Below, one piece after another: positions 1 through 12,039 of a stretch of 64,000 nucleotides of DNA (within the stretch, counting starts at the first letter, position 1; each line of letters starts with the position of its first letter). Under the pieces are notes generated by a model. It was given only the letters and a program-made list of their open reading frames with translations, was not told the DNA's origin and did not search any database. The translations under genes and the position numbers were made by a program. Origin of the DNA: Prorocentrum cordatum (lineage: Eukaryota; Sar; Dinophyceae; Prorocentrales; Prorocentraceae). The stretch spans positions 246,718-310,717 of the forward strand of contig CAUYUJ010011492.1 in assembly GCA_963575745.1 (NCBI GenBank), given 5' to 3'.

Positions 1-175
1 CGGAATGGTGTTCTGGGAACACGAAGAACACGAAATGGCCTACGGTTGGCTCCGGGCATTCAAAATGTGGCCTCGGAATGGTGTTCTGGGAACACGAAGA
101 ACACGAAGTGGCCTACAGTTGGCTCCGGGCATTCAAAATGTGGCCTGGGAATGGTGTTCCGGGGAGACCCCGGAT
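1..175. repeat. 73-bp tandem repeat, left array
   Basis: About 2.4 copies of a 73-bp unit; the block GGAATGGTGTTCTGGGAAC recurs at 2, 75 and 148. The same unit forms a second array at 1,666-1,975. No coding role is visible. Confidence 0.9.
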
Positions 176-430
176 CCTCCCCGGCACCCGCCCAGACCAG
201 ACCCTCCTTTGGAGTCCTGGGGGGTCCCCGGATTCTCCCCGGCATCCGCCCAGACCCCCCGGCAAAGCAACCTAACAGCGATGTGTATAAGCATATTTGG
301 AAGCATTCCCCTTCAGATTCAGGTGAGAATCCACTTGTAGAATTCTGCTGTTCTCGCAGTCGCAGTCGCATTCGCAATGACAGTCGCAGTGGCAACGGAT
401 TTAGGATCCAATGGAATCCTGAGGATTCCT
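176..430. other. Unassigned spacer between repeats
   Basis: C-rich sequence (CCCGGATTCTCCCCGGCA-like motif twice near 170-250), then ordinary sequence with a short GTCGCA run at 355-395. No gene recognised. Confidence 0.5.
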
Positions 431-575
431 GGGGATTCCTAAGACATCCTTAGGCATCCTTAGGAAATCATAGGAAACCTTAGGAATCCTTAGGAATCCT
501 GATTCCTAGAGATTCCTGGGGATTCCTAAGGATTCCTAGGGAATCCGAAGGATTCCGAAGGATTCGCCTGCCTCG
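430..575. repeat. Degenerate AGGATTCCT repeat
   Basis: Short units such as AAGGATTCCTAGGAATCC repeat imperfectly; the unit is nearly palindromic. A similar patch is at 1,976-2,030 after the second 73-bp array. Confidence 0.8.
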
Positions 576-1665
576 GCCTCAGCCTCAGACTGCCTCAGCC
601 TCAGCCTGCCTCGGCCTCGGCCTCAGCCTGTCTCAGCCTCGGCCTGCTTCAGCATCAGCCTCAGCCTCAGCCTCAGCCTGCCTCAGCCGCAGCTTGCCTC
701 AGCCTCAGCCACAGCCTCAGCCTCAGCCTCAGCCTGCCTCGGCCTCAGCCTCAGCCTGCATCAGCCTCGGCTTGCCTCAGCCTCAGCCTCAGCCTGCCTC
801 GGCCTCCGCCTCAGCCTCAGCCTGCCTCAGCCTCAGCCTCAGCCTGCCTCAGCCTCAGCCTGCATCAGCCTCAGCCTCAGCCTGCCTCAGCCTCAGCCTG
901 CATCAGCCTCAGCCTCAGCCTGCCTCAGCCGCAGCTTGCCTCAGCCACTGCCTCAGACTCAGCCTCAGCCAGCCTCAGCTTCAGCCTCAGCCTCAGCCTG
1001 CTTCGGCTTGCCTCAGCCTCAGCCTCAGCCTGCCCCGGCCTCAGCCTCAGCCTCAGCCTGCCTCAGCCTCAGCGTCAGCCTCTCAGCCTCAGCCTGCATC
1101 AGCCTCAGCCTCAGCCTCAGCCTGCCTCAGCCTCAGTCTCAGCCTGCCCCAGCTTCAGCCTGCCTCAGCCTCCTGAGTCTCCTTAGCCTGCCTCGGCCTC
1201 AGCCTCACCCTGCCTCAGCCTCAGCCTGCCTCGGCCTCAGCCTCAGCCTGTCTCAGCCTCAACCTGCCTCAGCCTCAGCCTCAGCCTCAGCCTGCCTCGG
1301 CTTGCCTCGGCCTCAGCCTCAGCCTGCATCAACTTCAGCCTCAGCCTCAGCCTGCCTCAGCCTCAGCCTCAGCCTGCCTCAGCCTCAGCCTGCATCAGCC
1401 TCAGCCTCAGCCTGCCTCAGCCGCAGCTTGCCTGAGCCTCAGTCACAGCCTCAGCCTCAGCCTCAGCCTGCCTCAGCTTCAGCCTCAGCCTCAGCCTGCC
1501 TCGGCTTGCCTCAGCCTTACCCTCAGCCTGCCTCGGCCTCAGCCTCAGCCTCAGCCTGCCTCAGCCTCAGCGTCAGCCTCTCAGCCTCGGCCTGCATCAG
1601 CCTCAGCCTCAGCCTCAGCCTGCCTCAGCCTCAGTTTCAGCCTGCCTCAGCCTCAGCCTGCCTCA
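575..1665. repeat. CCTCAG hexanucleotide minisatellite
   Basis: About 1.1 kb of imperfect CCTCAG repeats interrupted by TGCCTCGG variants. Plus-strand frames read Pro-Gln or Ser-Ala, as expected from the repeat, so I do not call a gene. Confidence 0.95.
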
Positions 1666-1975
1666 GGAATGGTGTTCCGGGAACACGAAGAACACGAAGT
1701 TGCGTACAGCTGGCTCCGGGCCTTCAAAATCTGGCCTGGGAATTCTGTTTTGGGAACACGAAGATCGCGAAGTGGCCCACAGTTGGCTCCGGGCATTCAG
1801 AATGTGGCCTGGGAGTGGTGTTCTGGGAACACGAAGAACACGAAGTGGCCTACAGTTGGCTCCGGGCATTCAAAATGTGGCCTGGGAATGGCGTTCTGGG
1901 AACACGAAGAACACGAAGTGGCCTACAGTTGGCTCCGGGCATTCAAAATGTGGCCTGGGAATGGTGTTTCGTGGA
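1666..1975. repeat. 73-bp tandem repeat, right array
   Basis: Unit starts at 1,666, 1,739, 1,812, 1,885 and 1,958, an exact 73-bp period. The copies differ from one another more than those of the left array. Confidence 0.95.
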
Positions 1976-2029
1976 AGGATTCCTAAGGATTCCTAAGAAT
2001 TCCTAAGGATTCCTAAGGATTCCTGAGGG

Positions 2030-2690
2030 CGGCCGGATCCTGCCGGATCCCTTGTCCGGGTCCCGCCCAGAGCCCCTTGGGGCGTCAAGATGCTCTTTTT
2101 TGAGCCCACTAGAAACCTATCAGCAAGAGCTGTTAGATGATCATGAAGTGTGCTGGGAAGGTCGATCCCTTCCGTAGGCGGGCGTGCTGAGGGTTTCGCC
2201 CGTCGGAATGTTTCTTATGAGGTTGGTTGTTCTGCCCTGCGTTGTCGCCTCCCCCTGATGCTGTTAGAAAATGAATGAACCGATCGGGCCGGGAAGGCTT
2301 CGCGCTCAGCGCTTCAAGTACCGACCGCTGGCACGACGACTAATAACAACCCTGGTTTCGAAGGGGCGCCCGTGTTCTGAGCTTCGTGCATGGGTTCTCC
2401 GTTTTGGCATGTCCTTCGTTCGCTGTGCCTCCATGGGGCTGTTGGCCTTCGACGAAGGCTTTCTTGTTGGACCCACCGATGGCCCAATCCACCTCCAATC
2501 GGGGCCTGGGCGCCCCACCCCGAGTGGGAAAGCGCGGCTCTGTTGTCGAGGGGCCTACCGCCGATCTGTCGGTGTGCCCCCCCCGAACCAATTATCCCCT
2601 GAGCTCAGCATCCAAAGTGTCGCTCGGGACCGCGGCGCGCGCGCGCGACGCCGCCTTGAGCAGCGCAGCCCTGGCGAGAGGGGTAACCCG
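2030..2690. other. Unique-looking spacer, no gene supported
   Basis: Complex sequence without tandem structure. Overlapping open frames on both strands are short and show no recognisable motif. Confidence 0.5.
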
Positions 2691-2860
2691 CATGATTCCC
2701 AGATGTGCAAGACACCTGCGGACCCACCGAACCCTCCGGGCCCACCGTACTCACTGGACCTACCAGGTTCACCGGACATATTGGGCCAACGGGATCCACC
2801 CGACTCATTGGACCTATACCAGATCTACCAGAGTCACCAGCCTCACCGATCCGATGATGG
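2690..2860. repeat. 9-bp-period degenerate repeat
   Basis: Units resembling ACTCACTGG recur every nine bases. One minus-strand frame reads as imperfect Gly-x-x triplets, like a collagen-type repeat. A related patch lies at 6,700-7,070, so the two flank the GAT array. Confidence 0.6.
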
Positions 2861-3457
2861 TGCAGACATGATGATCAAGGAGATGTTGATGATGATTGCG
2901 ATGGCGATGGTGATGATAAGGGTGATGACGATGAGACTACTTCGGAAGGGTCTGATTATATAGATGATGCTGGAGATGCGGCTCACGGTAGTTATGATGA
3001 TGGCGCGGTTGTTGTTGATGTTGATGTTTGATGATAATGAGGATTATTGTGTTGTGGGTGCGAATGTTGATGTTGATGGGGACGGATACGTAATGATTGT
3101 GATGCGGATTGGGCTTGTGTGGATTGTTGTTGATGATGGGTATGATGAAGATGGCGATGACGACGATGTTGTTGATGCGGAGGGGGATGAAGATTGAAAC
3201 GTCGAGGTGTCAGGACGACGACTAGGGTTCAGATGTTCGGGTATGGCTTCAGCTGTTAGGGTTTGTCCCATCCGCCCAGGCAGGAGTGGGACATATGTTT
3301 CTTGTAATGAAGTCGGTGCTGAAGCAACTACATTGACCAGGATGGTATTCCTCGTCTTGGTGGTCGCCACTGTGGTTATCGTAGGTCGCCGTGGTAATAA
3401 GCCCGAGGATGTTGATGCTGCTGATTTAGATGAATATGTTGACACTGACGATGATGA

Positions 3458-3491
<34 letters not shown>

Positions 3492-3505
3492 GGTGGTGAT
3501 GATGG

Positions 3506-3536
<31 letters not shown>

Positions 3537-3569
3537 GACGATGACGATGATGATGATGATGATGATGAT

Positions 3570-3616
<47 letters not shown>

Positions 3617-3620
3617 CTGA

Positions 3621-3654
<34 letters not shown>

Positions 3655-3892
3655 GGTGGTGGTGGTGGTGGTGGTGGTGATGGTGGTGATGATGATGATG
3701 GTGGTCAACGTGATGGCGATGGCGATGGCGATGGTGATGGTGAATGTCATGATGATGGTGATTGTGATGGTGGTGGTGGTGGTGATTGCGATGCAGGGGG
3801 GGTCCACATGATCAGGATGAGGGGGAGGAGGATGCGCAGGATGAGGACTAGGCTGGTGGTGATTATGAGGATGAGGATTGAGTAGCAGGATG

Positions 3893-3953
<61 letters not shown>

Positions 3954-4809
3954 GAAGGACGAGGAGGAGGAGGACGACGAGGAGGAGGAGGAAGAGGAGG
4001 AGGGTTTGGCCGAGGAGGGTCAGGACGCGTAGGCAGTCCAGGAGCAGGAAGATCGTCATTACCATGATTAGCGAGGGATGCGCGAAAAGGATCGGGAGTT
4101 TGGGACCGACCGTCAGGAGGAGCAAGTGGACGAGGAGGAAGAGACTAACTAGGATGATTGAGATACTGGTAATGCTGTTGCTCGTGATGCTGATGATGCT
4201 GCTGATGATGATGCTGATATTAATGATGTTGATGCTGATATTAATGATGCTGATAATGATGGTGAGGATGATGATGATGATGATGATGCGGTAGTTTCAC
4301 GTGATGCTGACGATGATGAGGAGGAGGAGGAGTTGGAGAAGAAGGGGGACGAGATCCAGGTGATCCAGGTGTCGACTCGCCTGGGCCTCCCGGGCTCGAG
4401 GTTCAAGGATCCAGCGCCGAGTGGTTTGGTTGTTCTGTCCTTCCTCAATCTTGGAGCCTCCTGCGGACATGGGGGAAGCGGAGGTGATGATGAACGATGG
4501 TGGTGAAGATGGCGATATTGATGATGTTGGTGTTGATGTTGGTGATAATGATGATGTTGCTGCTCATGATGAGGATGCTTATGATTTTGCTTATAAGCAG
4601 GATCATGACTATGATTCATATTATGGTGATGAGGCGGGTTATGATGAGGACGGTGGGGTAATGTTGAGGATCAGTATGGCTATGACGCTTTTGGAGATGC
4701 TGATGATGCCAACGGCAATGCTGATGATGGCGATGCTGATGCTTATGCTGAGGGCGAAGGGGAGGATAGTGATGATGAGCCCTAGGATGCTGGTGTTGCC
4801 GTCTAGCAA

Positions 4810-4845
<36 letters not shown>

Positions 4846-5028
4846 GGATGTTGATCCTGACGATCATGGTGTTGATGATAACGATTATAATTATGGTGGT
4901 GGTGGTGATGCTGATGATGTTGAAGGTGATGCTGACGATGGTGCTGATAATTGCGATGAACATGATGATAGTGATGCTGATGATGATACAGATGATGCTG
5001 ATGATGATGATGATGATGATGCTGATGC

Positions 5029-5068
<40 letters not shown>

Positions 5069-5968
5069 AATCATGATGAAGATTCCGATGCTGTTTTTGG
5101 CGGTGATGATGGTGATGTTGATGGTAATGGTGATTGTGATGGTGATAGTGGTGGTGATGATGCTGCTGATTCCTGTGGTGGCTCTGGCGATGCGAAAGGG
5201 GTCCATGAGGGTGAGGGGGAGGAGGATGCGCCGGATGAGGACGATGGCGATGTTGAGTATGAGGAGTTAGAGGGGGAGGAGGAGGAGGAGGAGGGGGGAG
5301 GAGAACGAGGATGAGGACGAGCATGATGAGGAGCAGGGTTTGGCCGAGAAGGGTGAAGATGACGATGTCGGTGCTGATGATCATGATGCCGCTGACGGTG
5401 ATGCTGAGGGAGATGTTGATGATGACGATGATGATGCTGATGTTGATGATGATACTGATGATGTTGATGATGCTGATGATGCTGACGATGATGATGCTGA
5501 TGATGAGGATGATGATGATGGTGATGGTGAGGAAGAGGATGAGGATGGTGATGATGATGCGGCGGTGTCAGATGATGGCGAGGATGTGGAGGACGCGCAG
5601 GATGATGATGAGGATTCTGGTGGGTATGGGAAGAAGGCGGTGGAGGAGGTGGGGGGATCTGGCGGAGGAGGGCGAAGATGCGTAGGAAGTCCAGGCGGAT
5701 GTTGATGAGCATTCGCATGATGAAAGAAAGGTGCGCGTGAAGGATCGGGAGGTATGTGGCGGATCGCCAGGAGGAGCTAGTGGGCGAGGAGGAAGAGGCT
5801 AATGAGAATGATGTCGATGATGATGTTGATGCGGATTGCGATGGGCATGATCATGACGATGCTGAGTGACGAGACAATGATGATGATGATGCTGATGATG
5901 ATGATGATGATGATGGTGATGGTGATGGTGAGATTGATGATGATGATGATGATGGTGAAGATGGTGAA

Positions 5969-6011
<43 letters not shown>

Positions 6012-6265
6012 GTGATTCTGATGGTGATGGTTATGCTTATGATCATGATTATGACGATGAGGCGGATCTGGGTGAGAACGGCGGGGGTCATGTTGAGTTG
6101 CAATACGACTCTTGAGTTGGTGGAAGTGTTGATGATGTCGAGGGTGATGTTTATTTTGTGATGACGAGGGGGGATCTTTGGATTGTGATGATGAGCTGGG
6201 GGATGCTGATGCTGGTCATTATGATTATGATTACGATGACGACGATGATGACGATGATGATACTT

Positions 6266-6298
<33 letters not shown>

Positions 6299-6560
6299 CT
6301 GACGACGATGATGATGATGAGTATGGTGATAACGAGTATGATGATAATGATGATCATGCTGTTACTGCTGCTGCTGATGATGATGATGATGGCGGTGGTG
6401 GTTATGATGATGATAATGATGATGATGCTGATGATGCTGATGCTGATGCTTTTGATGATGATGCTGATGCTGATGCTGCTGCTGATGATGATGGTGATGA
6501 TGATGCTGCTGATGATGATGATGATCATCATCATGATCATGATAGCAATGATGACGATGA
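2855..6560. repeat. Degenerate GAT/TGA trinucleotide array, 3.7 kb
   Basis: GATGATGAT tracts alternate with GGT, GCT and GAG variants. Depending on frame the plus strand reads poly-Asp, poly-Met or stops; the minus strand reads poly-Ile or poly-His. Non-repeat islands recur inside: the block around 4,004-4,155 is similar to 5,659-5,810, and 3,807-3,850 to 5,201-5,240. This points to a decayed higher-order unit of about 1.4-1.7 kb. Some islands resemble an acidic coding sequence, but no frame stays open across it. Confidence 0.9.
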
Positions 6561-6659
6561 AGAAGAGGAGGAGGATAGTGGTGTTTTGGGAGCCACGCTC
6601 ACGCAGTGCAACATGTGGGCGCGCCTCAAGTTTAGAATGCGCCGTAAGGCCAAATGATC

Positions 6660-7070
6660 ATCGCACCATCACTTTAGAGTAATATTGGCCATGTGCCAGG
6701 GGTAGCCCGCGCGAAAGCCACAGGCCAGCCGCGCCACGCGCACCGGACTCGCTGGGACTCGCTGGGACCCGCCGGCTCCTTCGGCTCCAGACGAGGCGCC
6801 AGCCTCGCCGGACCCGCCGAACTCCCGAGGCTCGCTGGAATGGCCGGCTGCGGCTGCAGGCGAGTCGCCGCACCACAAGATTCGCCCGATCCACCGGATC
6901 GAGAGGCGACGCCAGATTCACACCAGACCCGCCAGACTCACCAGACTCAGAACAAGAGGAGGAAGAGGAGGAGGAGGAGGAGGAGGAGGATGAGGGAACC
7001 TCGTTCTCCCTGAGCCAGGGACCCCCTTGGCGTTCTCACCAGACTCGCTGGACTCATCAGAAGCGCTGGC
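6660..7070. repeat. Degenerate 9-12-bp repeat, GC-rich
   Basis: Recurring ACTCGCTGGGACCC-like units, then a short GGA tract at 6,955-6,990. Similar in style to the 2,690-2,860 patch. Confidence 0.5.
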
Positions 7071-7555
7071 TTTGAGCACCAGGCCGGGCCCGCCGGGGGT
7101 CGGCCTCCTTGCCGCATATTCGCGGTCCGCGCCACGCGTTCGGCCTTGTTGGCCCCGTGCGGTCACCGCGACGCCGCCGCCGCTGTGCGGCACGGGGTCC
7201 GCCACGCGCTCGGCTGATGCCTGGCCACGCCGCCGCATCCAGCTTTGGCCTCACACCCTCAGAGGAAGCAAAGGTACCCCTACCGCTACCCTACCCTCGT
7301 TTTCCGCTGTTTGGACCTCCTGGGAGGCCTTCGTCGCCACCGCTGGACACTCCCCTCGAAGTCCTGATCAGAACGCACCCGAGAAGAGGTCCAGCGAGTT
7401 CCTTACCGGTACCTTTTGTTTCCCCACAGCCTGCACCGCCGACACCACGCCGTGAATCCTCAGTGGAAGCGAGCACACGCCCGCGGGCGCTTCGCCGAGG
7501 CAGTCCCTTGGTCAATGATAGTGAGCGGCGGCCCGTGCCCAGACTTGAGACCAAA
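7070..7555. other. GC-rich spacer, no gene supported
   Basis: Open frames on both strands lack recognisable motifs. Confidence 0.4.
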
Positions 7556-7559
7556 ATGG

Positions 7560-7790
7560 CCACGGAGGAGGAGGGAGGATGCGAAGGAGGGAGGGGGAGG
7601 AGGCGGATATGGAGGCGGAGACGGAGGCGGAGGTGGAGGAGAAGGAGGAGGAGGAGGAAAGGTGAGGAACGGAATGAGAGAGGGAGGAGGTGGAGGCGGA
7701 GGAGGAGGAGGCGTATGAGGAGAAGGCTGGGTGGAGGACCTGGTGGGAGAGATGGAGGTGGATACTGGGGAGGAGGAGGAGGAAAAGGAC
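7560..7790. repeat. GGA-rich tract at the 3' side of LINE 1
   Basis: GGAGGAGGA-type purine tract, reading CTCCTC on the minus strand. It lies just past the 3' end of the minus-strand LINE, as the CTC tract at 57,808 does for the plus-strand LINE. Confidence 0.85.
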
Positions 7791-7859
7791 CTCATCAACG
7801 ATGTTGGAATTAACCCTCCCTCCAACCCTCAGCTCTCCATTCCAACCGTCGAAGAGTCA

Positions 7860-9130
7860 TGAGTACTGCGCGCGCTGGTCCTTGCACGGGCTGCCACGAA
7901 CGTGTATAGTTTTGCGCGTGCATGAATTCGAGGGCCACCGCCTCGGGGTTGACCCATTTATCCCACTTCGCTTTGAGCCAATGCGCCAAGGGCACTCGTC
8001 TGCGACGAACGTGGGGACTGACCTGGGACAGCGCGATAACAGAAAATCTATATTTCTCCATCTTCCCCTTGCTGATCCAAGCTGTGCGTATCCTGGTAAA
8101 GATCTAATATTCTGCAGTTGCATGTCACTCATGCCCTGCGCATTGGCTGCGCATCCAACCGAAAACAGGCCACCAGAGCGAAACAACTTGCCTATATGTC
8201 CGCCTCCTTGTGAGAGCCTCCGAAAACGTGTCATTCTGCGCCCAACATCAGCAACTCGACTGCGATGAGTGGGCATTCGTGCCCCGCCCCCCATGCGCCG
8301 GTCATGTCCAAGCTGCTCGCCCGGAGGCCCAGTCACTTAGTGACATGTCAACCTCCTTTGCCATTCTCGGTATCGTCGCAATGACGCGCCCTCTGTTCGG
8401 GCTCAACTTCAGGCCTAGCTTGACCAGGAGTCTGCACAGATGCTTGACCGCCGCGATGATGATCCGAACTGCATCCTTCTCCGCGCCCGACGCTTGCAAG
8501 CTGCCGTCGCCCACGACCACGCCGATCGTGAGAGAGGGCCATGGCGTGTGCACCTGGTCATAGGCGCCCCAAGTGAACAGGATCATCATGGCGGTTGCAT
8601 CCGAGCACCCCGCTATGACCCTTTTGGCTCTTGCAAATGAACCTGGAGGCAATCTTGCCGAACTTGAGGCCCCCTCTTCCCGCGTAGGTCTTGATGAGCA
8701 TGGCAAGCCTCCGCCATGGAAACTTCTGCCGGCAACCTATTGCCCGCAGAGTAGCATGTGCGATCTTCTCGAAGGCTTTCTTCGAGTGACCGCGTGCCTC
8801 ACGAGTGCTCTGCCTGCCTCTGCCAGTGCAGACTGCGTCCACTCCGGTCTCTCGCAGCTCTTGCAAGCTGTCGCACAATGGCATGGTCGAGCATACTATT
8901 GGAACCAACCTCGCTAAACATGCCGTCGACGCCTGCCGTGGACTCTGAGCGCGCCCGTCAGTTTGGCGAGCCGCGGTAAAACCGCGTTTATCATCTGACT
9001 GGGTGCCTCGACGATCCTCGCTGCAACTTCCATCGCCCCACTGAACGCGTCGAGGCAGTCATCCGCAAGCAGCGCCATGTTTCTGGGCTCCAGGTTGTCA
9101 ATGCCTGAAGCTGCCTTGGACTTGAAAGGT
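7860..9130 (-). pseudogene. LINE 1 reverse transcriptase remnant
   Basis: Pieces in different frames line up in RT order. Near 9,126-9,000 a FKSKAASGIDN stretch matches the finger region that precedes the RPIGL-type motif. Near 8,775 is KKAFEKIAH, the first palm motif without its catalytic Asp. At about 8,520 VVVGDGSLQASG stands where YxDD should be, so a catalytic Asp is gone. KLGLKLSP follows, as usual. The thumb-like tail around LFRSGG and GMSDMQLQ runs to about 7,920. Stops and frame changes separate the pieces. The assignment rests on motif order read by eye. Confidence 0.75.
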
Positions 9131-9599
9131 AATGCTGTCTTTCTAAAATGTTCAACTTCGAGGTCCCATCAGCCCATCTCCCCCCGTTTCCTGCAACCGA
9201 ATCCCTGCGCCATAAGAACCCGCATCAGGATCATGATTCCAACTATTTAGCCGTTGCTGGAGGTCCGCGTCGAGCGTGGTCGCATGGAACTTGATGCCCG
9301 TGGCAGGGTGGACTTCCGCGCGTGTCCGCCTCGTCGGTAGCGCGCTCCATCCATGCGCCTTCGCGTCTTCTTGCTCGATGGACTTCGCTGCTATCTGCCG
9401 CCGCCCTCGCACCCGCTGCCTTGCGTAAAAATTGTTCAACCTTGGCGGCATCCTGCCCCGCAAACCAGCTGCCGTCGCGAAGCCAATCATCGTCCCAACT
9501 CTATTTATGCTCGGGTCGGTAGCAGAAGACCTCCCAAGAGCTTCCCACGTTGAGGTTCTACGTCTTGAGGTTTGCGATTGCGCGCGTGCGTTGCGTGGC

Positions 9600-10430
9600 G
9601 AACTGTGAGTTCATTTCCCATTCTTGCGCGCAGGGATGAGATCATGCATGGCCATGAACGCCGCTCCCCAGCATCTCGATATAGGGTTTCCGTCAGCCCC
9701 TCGACCTGGTGTTGTCCTTGCCGCGACCACCATCTTGAATTGTGGGTCAGCCAGGTCGCCTCGTCCAGCTGTGGCCCGTCGCTCGTTGCCCCGAAGATGA
9801 TATCTATCAGCTAGCTCTTTCTCTCTTGGAGCTCCAAGGGGGGGCGCTCCTTGGGGAACATTGTCGGCGCGACAATATGCCGCTCCACCGATGCACCAGG
9901 TCCTGCGCCCAGCCCCAGCACGACTCCTTCGAGCACCTGTGACCTGGCTCTTGAAATGCTTCGATATGACAACGGAACCAGTCGCGTGCCCTCGTCCTGC
10001 TGAGCACGTCCACTCAAAGTGGGCTGCGATCGTCGCAGGCATGTCGCTCGCCACATTCAGCTCCTCTAACTGGCGTGGACTCATAATCCAATCGCTTCCA
10101 ATAATGAAAGGCCGCCCAAGACGCTGAGCTGCTCCAAGCACTGTAAGATAATATGAATCTGCCTATTGGCGTCCTCCACATACTTGCGCGCGCTACCTGA
10201 GACGGGGCCAATCGATCATAAGATAAAGCCTCCAGGAAGCACGCGCTGCGCGCGAGGTTTCCCATTGTCTGGCTGCCGCGATGCGGAAATGCCAACCTTG
10301 ATGTTCTAGCCTGGGCTTTGATGAGCAGGGCGTCGGCCCCTACCTCGATCGCCGCCACCTCTTTGGCAACCGTCGAAAGCTTTGACGCCTCCTCCTGAGA
10401 GGATGTGCGCTTGCGGTGGCAATCCTCCAA
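9600..10430 (-). pseudogene. LINE 1 APE-type endonuclease remnant
   Basis: Best seen in the minus frame from 10,141: LGRPFIIGSDWIMSP corresponds to the conserved GGDWN motif of exonuclease-endonuclease-phosphatase domains, with Asn changed to Ile. Downstream GHATGSVVI resembles the following strand, but the expected SDH-type motif is not intact. Upstream sequence to 10,430 is frame-broken. It sits between ORF1 and RT, as in APE-type LINEs. The function would have been target-DNA nicking; this copy is inactive. Confidence 0.65.
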
Positions 10431-10956
10431 GCTCTGACCTCTGTTGCTCCCGCAACCTTTGGCCTAGCTTTACCAGGGAGATTCGTGCCGCATCGTCGGC
10501 GCGCACGAGCAATGGCTGACGATATTCCCAGCAGAGATTGAACGCTGGGCTGCAGAAAACGTCGCCTCCGAAAAGGCCGCGAACGAAGCGCGCGCCGCGC
10601 TCCGCGCCGTTGACGCCTGCCCGAGAGAATCATTCTGGGATGCCGAAGTCGCCGCCGTCGACGCACGAGGAAATTGAGCCATGCCCGTGCCGAGACTGTT
10701 GGGGCAATCCACGATGCGCGCAGCTCTGCACAACTGTGAATGCGCCACATTCACGCGCGAACCTATCTGCTTGAAAATAGTCTTCGCGACGCACTGTCTG
10801 ATGGAGCTGGCCCCGGCTGCTCGCCGCCCTGAAGACCTTGGGCTGGGGCCCTTCTTGCAGCTGCTGGGGCCTGCGCCCCTCTCCTGTTTTGCAAGCTCTG
10901 TTGCCGCTGCAGGCTGGACTCGAAGCCTCTTCCTGGCCTCTGTGATGCGCTTGACC

Positions 10957-11950
10957 TCAGCCACCTACCTCAGTAGCACTGTGGAGCTCGAGTCCATGGT
11001 CAGAGAAGATTACCTCCACGCCATCCTCAGGAACAGGGGCGTCGTCCCCTAGTGTCATGGACATATCACCGCCATCAGCGTCAGCATCCCGAACATCCAC
11101 CTGCTGAGCCCTGCCGTGCTCAGCATATTCCTTCTGCTGCTTCTGCTGCTGCTGGCGCTGCTCGAGCGCCTGCTGCAGGGCTTGCATCGGCCCTCGAAGA
11201 CATTCAGGGACCCCGTTGCCTCCAGCTGCTTGCTGGACCTCCGCGACCTCCCCGCAGAGCCGCAGTGCTGGATTATCCGCGCCGCTGGCTTGCTCTCGTA
11301 GGAAGGCTTTGGGCTTGGCCTTCTCGAGCTGTTGCTTCTTTTGTTTGTGGTTGTCCACGACCTGCTTCTCTGCGTCACGACTGACCAGAGCACGCTGAAA
11401 CTCCTCCTCGCGCTCCTTGAGTCGCTCCTCAGACTTGATGATATTATTGCTCGTGCCTTGGAGGCGCTGTCCCAACTGGCAAGAGGTGAGCTTGGTGACG
11501 TCCACAGGCTGGTTCTCTGCAAGCCTGTCTGCCACCGCCTTGTCCCATAGCTGCACCATACTCTGCGCCTGACCAGGCCACTTTGTTCTGTCGTCTCCAT
11601 GCGCCTTTGCCATTGTCTCAGGCATTGCTCTCGCCGTTGCCTGATCGACTGGGGCTGACGCTGGTGGTGCCTTTGGCTCATCTCGGCGCAGTCCAAGTAG
11701 CGAAACAGGCGGACCGTCCTCCCACCTGTTCTTGTTGATCTGCCACGGAGTGTGGGGCCTTCCACCATTTCCATAGTGTTTTTTTGCTTCTCCGGCACTC
11801 TTTTTGGCGCCCGCTTGCCGCAGCGTAGGCTGTGGGCGCGGTGGGCGTAGTTTGCGAACGCAGTGCCATACAACCTCGCGCACTTCCCACACGGTCAAGA
11901 AGGACGCTTAGTCGCCATCCGTGACCCGCCCGAGCGAGCCGCGTCGAAGC
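10957..11950 (-). pseudogene. LINE 1 ORF1-like zinc-ribbon and coiled-coil protein
   Basis: A start at about 11,913 reads MATKRPS then a stop. Read across frames, the next residues give CGKC, about 20 residues, then CGKR: a RanBP2-like zinc ribbon whose last Cys is Arg. A frame change near 11,810 leads into a 270-residue charged region with a clear Glu/Lys/Gln coiled coil (SEERLKEREEEFQRAL) and a Gln-rich stretch (LEQRQQQQKQQKEY), ending acidic at 10,957. This composition suits an RNA-binding ORF1 protein, but no RNA-recognition motif is seen. Confidence 0.55.
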
Positions 11951-11989
11951 ACACTCGGGCAAGCCCAGATCGCCTGGGCCGACACGGTT

Positions 11990-12030
11990 AGGAGGAGGCG
12001 GAGGAGGAGGAGGAGGAGGAGGAGGAGGAC
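11990..12030. repeat. GGA tract upstream of LINE 1
   Basis: (GGA)n, CTC on the LINE sense strand, immediately 5' of ORF1. Confidence 0.9.
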
Positions 12031-12039
12031 GCTTCGGTC

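Larger units (their letters stand above)
7800..11960 (-). mobile_element. Decayed non-LTR retrotransposon (LINE 1)
   Basis: Minus-strand order is ORF1-like zinc-ribbon/coiled-coil region, AP-type endonuclease, reverse transcriptase and RT C-terminal region, the usual order in APE-type LINEs. No frame stays open through a domain and catalytic motifs are damaged, so the copy is dead. Purine tracts (CTC on the sense strand) lie beyond both ends, at 7,560-7,790 and 11,990-12,030. No target-site duplication was found. Confidence 0.8.

Noticed and set aside
3376-4125. 249-residue minus-strand frame rich in Ile and His
   Set aside because: It is the reverse reading of the GAT array; composition follows the repeat only.
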